From contig JAMFTG010000123.1 in the NCBI GenBank assembly GCA_023974075.1, positions 1-64,000 on the forward strand: DNA of 64,000 bases, read 5' to 3'. The position numbers were made by a program, and so were the translations under genes. Position 1 is the stretch's first letter; each line of letters opens with the position of its first letter. The notes below the pieces were generated by a model that saw only the letters and a program-made list of their open reading frames with translations, was not told the DNA's origin and made no database searches. The stretch is from Chaenocephalus aceratus (lineage: Eukaryota > Chordata > Actinopteri > Perciformes > Channichthyidae). This document shows positions 57,721 to 64,000 of this stretch, in pieces.

Positions 57721-58348
57721 CAATTGTATCCGAGCCAGAGCACACATGGAGCGGATACATTCCTCCATGAAGTGAGAGTTTTTTTTCTGAGTCCTCTCAA
57801 AAACCGGGTTTCCGATTTCGTGCAGATGGTAGCTTGAAAATGATGAATGAATTTTTTTGACGGAGAAGGGGAGGCTTGGTTTCCCCTCTCCGTTGGAAGT
57901 TGGGGGGAGTGGAAAAGTGTCCGGGGCTTCGGCTCGAAGCGCCGAAGGGTTGAGCTCTTTTGAGCCCCTTCTCCGTTGGCACTCAGTCGTTTTTTCGAGA
58001 ATTTTTGTAAACTTCATTTTTGATTATTTTAAGATATAATTGACCATTTTTTTTACTTTTTTCTTCTTTCCACGGGTGGGGGTGCATGGCAGGCTGCCTA
58101 TGAGCTCCCAAATTCGGCCTGGAACCTCCAGGATTTGTGGGCTAAGCTCCATAAACTGACAACCCAGAAATGTCACTTTTATAGACCAAAAATATATAAT
58201 ACAAATACATTTAAATAATAAAAGGTACAATTGTGCTCCGAATTACCCAGAATTTGATTTATATAGCCCCATGATAGTGAATACAAATCATTTTCATGGA
58301 AAAAAGTGTTAAAACGCCTGATTAATATGTTCGTAATGCTGGCAGCAG
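57721..58348. other. Spacer, no supported gene
   Basis: The minus-strand frame at 57616-58017 has no recognisable domain. CCACGGGTGGGGGTGCATGG at about 58070 recurs as CCACGGGTGGGTGCGCCTGG near 58821, another internal direct repeat. Confidence 0.4.
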
Positions 58349-58670
58349 GTTCACTGCTGTTAGCAGGGTCGCACACTCACAGGCAAAGGCAAAAGGCAAA
58401 CAGGTTTTTTCACACTTCCAGGAGACAGACCGCGAAAACCACCTCTCTGTGGCCCTTCACGGAGCCCCAAAGGACGGACTAAGTAGCTCCAGCATCTCTC
58501 CCTAACATGGGAAAACTGTTTTTTTTCACACCTCCAGGACAGAGAACGCGAAGAGCACCTCTCTGTAGCCCCTCACAGACCACCAAAGGACGGACTACAG
58601 ACCTCCAGCATGTCTCCCTAACATGGGCACTTCCATAACTTTGCACACCGTGAGACCCCGGACTTAAGCA
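58349..58670 (+). repeat. Pair of ~110-bp direct repeats
   Basis: TTTTTTCACAC(T/C)TCCAGGA, ACCTCTCTGT(G/A)GCCC, CCAAAGGACGGACTA and TCTCCCTAACATGGG occur in the same order at about 58403-58515 and 58519-58628. CACTGCTGTTAGCAGGGTC at 58350 recurs at 60374. Confidence 0.8.
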
Positions 58671-59040
58671 CTCCCCCACGAACTAAACCCAGATGATCAC
58701 ACCCTACAGAACCTCATGCCCCTGGTAACCCTAAAAGGGGGGTGGATTTTGCGGTGCTTTACCGTCCGCTCATCAGCATCCATATTCAGACTTCTTGAAC
58801 TGTTTTGTCATATTCATCTTTCCACGGGTGGGTGCGCCTGGCAAAGCTGTGTACCCAAACTCAAGCACTCTCACTCTGACTAAACACATAAGGACATCCG
58901 GGTAAGACCTTAGTGCCCCTTAGTGCCCCTTAGTGCCCCTTAGTGCCCCTGGTACTCCATGTCGTTAAATGAGCTCAGTAATGTACTGCACAACATCACA
59001 TGGGTAAATGAGCTCTGTAATGCCCTGCAAGATCACATTT
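58671..59040 (+). repeat. CTTAGTGCCC short tandem and spacer
   Basis: A 12-bp CCCCTTAGTGCC unit is repeated about four times at about 58909-58951. The rest is a spacer with no gene. Confidence 0.7.
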
Positions 59041-59059
59041 GGTTTATTTCCAAAAAGCC

Positions 59060-59320
59060 AGGAAAATACACCTATCTCCGTCATGTCCTGTAAAATATCA
59101 TTCTTTGTTTATTTCCATCATTCAGGCACATACACATATCTTTGTCTGCTCCAGGAGCTTCAAAGTGCAGACTCCTGAGCTCCGTCATGTCCTGCAAAAT
59201 ATTATTCTTTGTTTATTTCCATCATTCAGGCACATACACATATCTTTGTCTGCTCCAGGAGCTTCAAAGTGCAGACTCCTGTCCTGAGCTCCGTCATGTC
59301 CTGCAAAATATTATTCTTCC
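59060..59320 (+). repeat. ~115-bp direct repeat, about 2.3 copies
   Basis: TCCGTCATGTCCTG, AAAATAT(C/T)ATTCTTTGTTT, CCATCATTCAGGCACATACA and CTCCAGGAGCTTCAAAGTGC recur twice in full, then start a third time near 59290. Confidence 0.88.
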
Positions 59321-60260
59321 GTCTGCCAAGCACCGGCACGTAGACCCGGGGAGGAGGCCCTCCGATGGCGGGTCAAATTTGCTGATACCACAGCTGACGG
59401 CATGGACACTAGCCGTAGAGGAACACCAGGGCGGGACCAGGCAGTTCCCTCTTTGCAGACAAGCAGATGTGGTTGTTACGCAGGATCAAACAGGTAGCCT
59501 GTGATGAAGTAGGGTCGACCCTATAGCATGTGAAGCCACCGAGCCGTGGTCCCCGAGGGAACTGGTGCCCGGAGCAAGGCCAATTGCTGAATGCCGCAGC
59601 CGACTAAGGCCGCTAGGCAATAGTGGAGGATTAGAGAAACTGGTGTTTGCCTGGCACTCCGCGGCGAAGTGGGGAGGTGGAACTTCCAACCCGCTGCGGA
59701 ACCCGTGGTGGGACCCCTGAGTCAGACGGTTCGTCTTGGAAACGCTTCATATCGGTTGGCCCGGGAGGTAAGAGACACGCAGGGTTATCCCCACGCAGCA
59801 CACCCTCCCGGCCATCAGAGTCTAACCCGTAGTTTGGAGGAACCGACAGCCAGAGTACCGGCACGTGGACCGGGGGAGAAGACCCTCTGATGGCGGGTCG
59901 CGTTTGCCATTCGATCAGTGAGGTGAGAGGAGAGGAACGCAGCAACATTTGACAAAATCCGTTAATGTGCGGTCGAGTTGGGTGGGGGGGGGGGGGGGGG
60001 CTGGAAAAAGGCCGTCGAGGGGCACCCAGGACCGGGCAGTAACCCCGGAAGAAGGAACCGGGTGAAACGGGCCAAAACATTTAAATAAAAAATAATAAAA
60101 AGAACCAGGCAAAAGGGGTGAAAATGTAAAAAGGTATCCGAAAAATAATGCCTCATAAGCAGTCAGATTCAAGTTTTTGGAGAACCAGGGAAAAGGGGTG
60201 AAAATGTAAAAAAGTATCTGAAAATAGTGCGAGTGAGTGTTAAAAGTGCATTAAACTGTT
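59321..60260. other. GC-rich compound repeat of unknown origin
   Basis: ACCGGCACGT(A/G)GACC and TCTGATGGCGGGTC/CCGATGGCGGGTC words occur at about 59333 and 59852. Between them is a GC-rich block with AGCCGTGGTCCCCGAGGGAA and GGCCCGGGAGGTAAGAGACA. A G run (about 14) lies at 59986-60000. No protein or RNA family recognised. The motif sharing with 57131-57720 suggests both belong to one long element. Confidence 0.45.
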
Positions 60261-60693
60261 ATAGTTCCAATGCGCATTTGACTGCATAACCAGCCGGCCA
60301 TATGGACAGGAAACTGTCCATTTCGTCCACATTTGACTCACGAAATGTACAAGAAGATAAGCACAGCAGAGTCACTGCTGTTAGCAGGGTCTCACACTCA
60401 CAGGCACACAGGCAGAGACCCAGGGTGATGCACATGGCTCTTCCACCCAGCAATAAGTGTTTGAAAGCTGGGGGAAAGTGAATAGAGGGAGAGCAGCCAG
60501 AGAGAAGCGGGGTGTGAGAGCCACAGAGCGCACCCAGAGATCTCCTTGCAGCACAGGCTGCTTCACAGCACTCTACAAGCCAGGAAAAGGGATTGAATCC
60601 TGGGTATACATGTTTTAAATAGTATGATACCTCCAGAGCGCATCACCACATTTGACAAGCCAGGGAAGGTGCCTGAATCCTGGGTAAACATTG

Positions 60694-60695
<2 letters not shown>
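60261..60695. other. Spacer with repeated CACTGCTGTTAGCAGGGTC and AAGCCAGG words
   Basis: CACTGCTGTTAGCAGGGTC at about 60374 repeats 58350. ACAAGCCAGG(A/G)AA and TGAATCCTGGGTA occur twice (about 60576-60605 and 60655-60687). No gene seen. Confidence 0.5.

Positions 60696-60755
<60 letters not shown>
60696..60755 (+). repeat. (CA)n microsatellite, about 29 repeats
   Basis: Uninterrupted CA run. Confidence 0.99.
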
Positions 60756-60757
<2 letters not shown>

Positions 60758-61396
60758 CAGAATACAGAGAAGGCTGAATCGATGAGGACGCTTCAGTCTG
60801 AGTTAATGTCCCTCTGTTGCCAGATGTGTTGCTTTATTTTAATAAGTTAATTGAGTAGTTTAAAATAGGAAACTAATCTAAAATACCAATCATTCTGCGG
60901 TCCTAGCTTCTTAAATGTGGGGATTTGCCACGTTATGTTGGTCTAACAAAACACGACATTTAAAGATTCCCCTCGAGAGTTTCTGTCTAAAATATCGATC
61001 TTGTCGAACGATAAAGCACAAATAGAAGAAACGAGTTCATGACACTGAAATGTTCTTAAATGTAAAAAATAGTTTCAGTTAAGAATTTCCAAAAAGTAAA
61101 CCTGGCCTGGGAAATCCATTAATGGTAAATAAATAATTGCGGACATGGATAATTGCAACGATAATAAACGTTTATTTTCTTCGTCCCTTTTCCATTTTCT
61201 CTTCTCCATTTAGCATTTCATATTCTGCATTTGAGTTTTTCTTTATTCTGGGTTAAATCATCCTCGATATTGCTTTACCAACATGTGTACGGGTTATTTC
61301 GTTTTTTATCCCGATCACACTCTGGAGGAGCAGCTGCTTTCCCCCTGCAGGCTCCACTTCCTCTTGTGTTCTATTAAGAGGGAGGGAGGGAAGAGA
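60756..61396. other. Upstream flank of avpr1a
   Basis: AT-rich sequence without element ends. It lies between the CA run and the promoter region and may hold enhancer sites, but I see none I can name with confidence. Confidence 0.4.
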
Positions 61397-61468
61397 GCGA
61401 GAGAGAGAGAGAGAGAGAGAGAGTGTGTGTGTGTGTGTGTGTGTGTGGGTGTGTGTGTGGAGGGTCGT
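61397..61468 (+). repeat. Compound (GA)n(GT)n microsatellite upstream of avpr1a
   Basis: GAGAGAGA runs at about 61398-61422 change directly to a GTGTGT run at about 61423-61461. It lies about 45-110 bp upstream of the TATA-like box. Confidence 0.97.
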
Positions 61469-61504
61469 GGCATGTGTGTGTGTTGAGGGGGGGTAGCAGG
61501 AGCC

Positions 61505-61511
61505 TTTAAAA
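61505..61511 (+). promoter_or_regulatory. Candidate TATA-like box of avpr1a
   Basis: TTTAAAA in GCCTTTAAAAGAGG lies 213 bp upstream of the ATG, with GC-richer sequence after it. Initiation would fall near 61535-61540 (CTCAGATTCA). This is a positional guess; no transcript data are available. Confidence 0.4.
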
Positions 61512-61624
61512 GAGGCTGCAGCAGCTCAGATTCACAGCCAGAGTTTCGGCGCCGCAACGAGGACTGGATTTTTTTTTTTGTGTGACTTCTGCCAGTGTTC
61601 TTCTCCACAGTGTGCAACCTTTTG

Positions 61625-61626
<2 letters not shown>

Positions 61627-61679
<53 letters not shown>
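61627..61679 (+). repeat. (CA)n microsatellite in the likely avpr1a 5' UTR
   Basis: About 26 CA repeats end 38 bp before the start codon. If transcription starts near 61535 the run is in the mRNA leader. Confidence 0.95.
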
Positions 61680-61681
<2 letters not shown>

Positions 61682-61717
61682 GATTAACGGAGGAGCTTGA
61701 GAGCCACAGTCTCCAAC

Positions 61718-63066
61718 ATGCTTTTCCCCTCGGAGACTTCCTGCAACCTGACGTTCCCAAACGGCAGTTTCCCTCCTGATCTGCAGCCCGGCGCCTCAAT
61801 GCCTTCTGGGAATTCCACGGGGGAAACGAACCACTCTGACCCTTTCGGACGCAACGAAGAAGTGGCGAAGCTGGAGATCAGGGTGCTGAGTCTGGTGTTC
61901 GTGGCGGCGGTTTTGGGGAACGCGAGCGTGCTGCTGGCGATGTACCGGACGCGCAGGAAGCCCTCCAGGATGCACCTGTTCATGAAACACCTGAGTCTGG
62001 CCGATCTGGTCGTCGCCTTCTTCCAGGTTCTGCCGCAGCTCTGCTGGGAAATCACCTTCAGGTTCTACGGCCCGGACTTCCTGTGCCGCATCGTGAAACA
62101 CCTGCAGGTACACCAAGTGCCTCGGACGACCCTTGGTCCAGAGTCGATCCAGAGTCCACAAAATAAGATCAGGTGCTCGAGCTTTCAGCTACCCAGCACC
62201 GTGCCTCGGAACCGACTTCCAGGGTGATGAGGGAGGCAGGCAGTGTCCACACATTCAAGAGAGATACAGAGGACTGGTTTTAAACTTCCTTTTAAACATG
62301 GACCCTTCATTTATGGAATTTGTATTATTGCATTCTAAATGTATTTCATTTTACCCTCAGATATGTTCATCAGTACTTTGATGTTCTCTTTAATTTGATT
62401 AATTTCTAATCTGTGTGAATCTGTGATATCCTGTTTTCCATTCTTACCCTGCCTCTTGCTGTTTGACCTGCTGCATGGGATTAACACAGGTCCATCTGAT
62501 CTTATCTCAGGTCCTGGGCATGTTCGCCTCCGCCTACATGATGGTGATGATGACGCTGGACCGCTACATCGCCATCTGCCACCCTCTCCAGACTCTCCAG
62601 CAGCCCACGCAGCGCGCCCACATCATGATCGGTTCCACGTGGCTGTGCAGCCTGGTTCTGAGCAGCCCGCAGTACTTCATCTTCTCCCTGAGCGAAGTGA
62701 CGCCCGGGTCAGGTGTGTACGACTGCTGGGGGCATTTCGTGGAGCCGTGGGGTCTTCGTGCCTACATCACCTGGATGGCGGTGGGCATCTTCCTGCTGCC
62801 AGTAGCCATTCTGGTGTTCTGTTACGGCTTCATCTGCCTCACCATCTGGAGGAATCTGAAGTGTAAAACGCGTCGGAGTACATCAGGCTCGGCACCAGAG
62901 AGGATGCTGGGTCGCAGCTCCGTCAGCAGCGTCAGCACCATCTCTCGAGCTAAACTACGCACCGTGAAGATGACCTTCGTGATCGTGCTGGCGTACGTGG
63001 TGAGCTGGGCGCCGTTTTTCACCGTGCAGATGTGGTCCGTGTGGGACGAGAGCTTCGCGTGGCACG
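61718..63066 (+). CDS. avpr1a: Vasopressin/vasotocin V1a-type receptor, exons 1-2 (3'-partial)
   Basis: This is a class A G-protein-coupled receptor for arginine vasotocin that signals through Gq at the plasma membrane. Exon 1 is 61718-62107 (130 codons) and exon 2 is 62511-63066, ending in phase 1 at G|GTGAGT. The visible 315 residues hold four N-terminal N-glycosylation sites (N10, N15, N32, N38); [10 protein letters not shown] at 44-53, whose Arg/Glu are known hormone contacts in V1a; TM1 with N68; LSLAD with D96; C123 and C202 for the extracellular disulphide; DRYIAICHP at 147-155; TM5 with P227 and Y235; [12 protein letters not shown]; and SWAPFF at 295-300, where the usual Cys is Ser. 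[10 protein letters not shown] and [11 protein letters not shown] favour V1a over V1b and oxytocin-type receptors. TM7 and the tail would follow beyond the window. ATG 61718 is the first in-frame ATG. The human gene has only the later intron, so the first one is unusual. Confidence 0.95.
62108..62510 (+). other. Extra avpr1a intron holding a LINE remnant
   Basis: The 403-bp insertion splits HLQ from VLGMF (phase 0) and has GT..AG ends, though the donor GTACAC is weak. On the plus strand 62150-62300 reads [12 protein letters not shown], then [20 protein letters not shown], which resembles the C-terminal tail of fish CR1/L2/Rex-type LINEs (compare ARAFSCTAPRLWN near 33930). CAGGT stands at both junctions (62105-62109 and 62508-62512). 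GATTAAC near 62479 could be a branch site. Confidence 0.75.
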
Positions 63067-63089
63067 GTGAGTCAAAACACCTTTACAAA

Positions 63090-63325
63090 AAGTCCTTTAA
63101 AAAGGTCCCTATTATACTGTTCTTCATCCATATCTCACAGCTCTCAGATATATGCAGAGCCTGTCTCCGATTGGCTGAAACAATCATTGCAGCATTACCC
63201 ATAATCCCCTCTGTTTCAGCCCTGTTTCCAAAGTGCTGATTCTCTGTCTGTTACTTTAGATGAAAAATAAGGAGCCCCTCCCCACGCCCCTCTGAGAGAC
63301 ATTTGGTTACAAAGAACACGATAGC
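63090..63325 (+). mobile_element. MITE-like fragment in avpr1a intron 2
   Basis: TTTAAAAAGGTCCCTATTATACTG at about 63097 resembles a terminus of the TTAA-target MITEs of fish, and CCCCTCCCCACGCCCCTCTG (about 63277) is a typical internal word of that family. The right end is not identified. Confidence 0.5.
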
Positions 63326-63329
63326 CGTG

Positions 63330-63410
63330 TTCACACCGCGTACTTCGCCGTACTTAGTTCTCAGCTTTTAGTTCCCCCATGGAACTAAAGAGCCGATCGC
63401 GTTCACACCG
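63330..63410 (-). mobile_element. Transposon fragment shared with 9262-9345
   Basis: GTACTTAGTTC, then TTAGTTCCCCCATGGAACTA and AAGAGCCGATCGC are the inverse of words at 9265-9330. Located in avpr1a intron 2. Confidence 0.6.
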
Positions 63411-63455
63411 GAATAAGTCCCTGGGGGAGGATTAGGCAAATGAAGCCGCTGACGT

Positions 63456-64000
63456 CACATGACTTCACGTCACCACCGCTAAGCTAAAGGAGGCTAATGT
63501 TGGGCTATAAAGGAACTACAGCACGGTCACATGACTTCACGTCACCACCGCTAAGCTAAAGGTGGCTAATGTTGGGCTATAAAGGAACTACAGCACGGTC
63601 ACATGACTTCACGTCACCACCGCTAAGCTAAGGTGGCTAATGTTGGGCTATAAAGGAAATACAGCACGGTCACATGACTTCACGTCACCACCGCTAAGCT
63701 AAAGGAGGCTAATGTTGGGCTATAAAGGAACTACAGCACGGTCACATGACTTCACGTCACCTCCGCTAAGCTAAAGGTGGCTAATGTTGGGCTATAAAGG
63801 AACTACAGCACGGTCACATGACTTCACGTCACCTCCGCTAAGCTAAAGGAGGCTAATGTTGGGCTATAAAGGAACTACAGCACGGTCACATGACTTCACG
63901 TCACCACCGCTAAGCTAAAGGTGGCTAATGTTGGGCTATAAAGGAACTACAGCACGGTCACATGACTTCACGTCACCACCGCTAAGCTAAGGTGGCTAAT
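63456..64000 (+). repeat. 72-bp minisatellite in avpr1a intron 2 (about 7.5 units, runs off window)
   Basis: The unit includes CACATGACTTCACGTCACC, CGCTAAGCTAAAG and GGCTAATGTTGGGCTATAAA. Period 72 bp between successive CACATGACTTCACG words. Units vary at A/T and CCACC/CCTCC. The TTCACGTCACC and GACGTCACATG words resemble CRE/E-box cores. The array continues past the right edge. Confidence 0.96.

Noticed and set aside
62133..62381. Separate ORF in the avpr1a insertion as a host exon
   Set aside because: It matches the tail of a LINE protein and has no matching splice sites; better read as transposon remnant within an intron.
62463..63239. Exon 2 continuing past 63066 to the stop at 63239
   Set aside because: The reading after WHG has no TM7 (no NPxxY), while G|GTGAGT at 63066/63067 is a strong donor at the position of the known V1a intron.

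Overview
This window is vertebrate nuclear DNA, most probably from a bony (teleost) fish. It has introns with GT..AG boundaries, long CA/TG runs, an L2-type LINE with an ATT-repeat tail, and many short DNA transposons of the hAT, PIF/Harbinger and piggyBac kinds that are common in fish. There is one convincing host gene: the 5' two exons of an arginine-vasopressin (vasotocin) V1a-type receptor (avpr1a, + strand, 61718-63066). Its last exon (TM7 and tail) lies beyond the right edge. Every other coding-like sequence I can recognise is a broken transposon gene.

About 27 kb of the 64 kb (roughly 40%, by my count) is tandem repeat. Main arrays from left to right: a 33-bp array (570-3060); a GC-rich 27-28-bp array (5336-7275); a CA run (9694-9853); a 21-bp GACTCAAAA array (11345-12415); a 14.4-kb 27-bp TG-rich array with higher-order structure (12545-26962); a GACTCAAAATG array (31490-32536) split by an L2 insertion; a 27-bp array inside a hAT element (36700-37857); a G-rich 35-bp array (44061-46030); two abutting 12-bp arrays (48281-48996 and 48997-49836); and a 72-bp array in avpr1a intron 2 (63456-64000). 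Most array units are multiples of 3 bp, so long ORFs open on both strands. These are artefacts and not genes.

Between the arrays lie nested transposons, several with target-site duplications visible in the sequence. These include a Harbinger-like element (10383-11113, TAA), hAT elements (29683-30290; 36512-38170 with a perfect CTGAATAT duplication; 41356-43560; 46358-47957 with a perfect GTATAGCT duplication and a second hAT nested inside), a pair of 1.06-kb elements with 5-bp duplications (40281-41343 and 42273-43334), and a TTAA-flanked element (53771-54341). Broken transposase or recombinase genes are a duplicated Myb/SANT fragment (3541-4004), an L2 reverse transcriptase with YADD (32537-34237), a ZMYM1-like hAT N-terminus (42051-42254) and a Crypton-like tyrosine recombinase on the minus strand (54786-57130).

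The most interesting signals are: (1) an extra intron in avpr1a that holds a LINE remnant and is bounded by CAGGT on both sides, as expected if a transposon insertion created it; (2) kilobase-scale higher-order repeats in the 14.4-kb array; and (3) minisatellites that clearly arose inside transposons, shown by related copies elsewhere in the window with few or single units.
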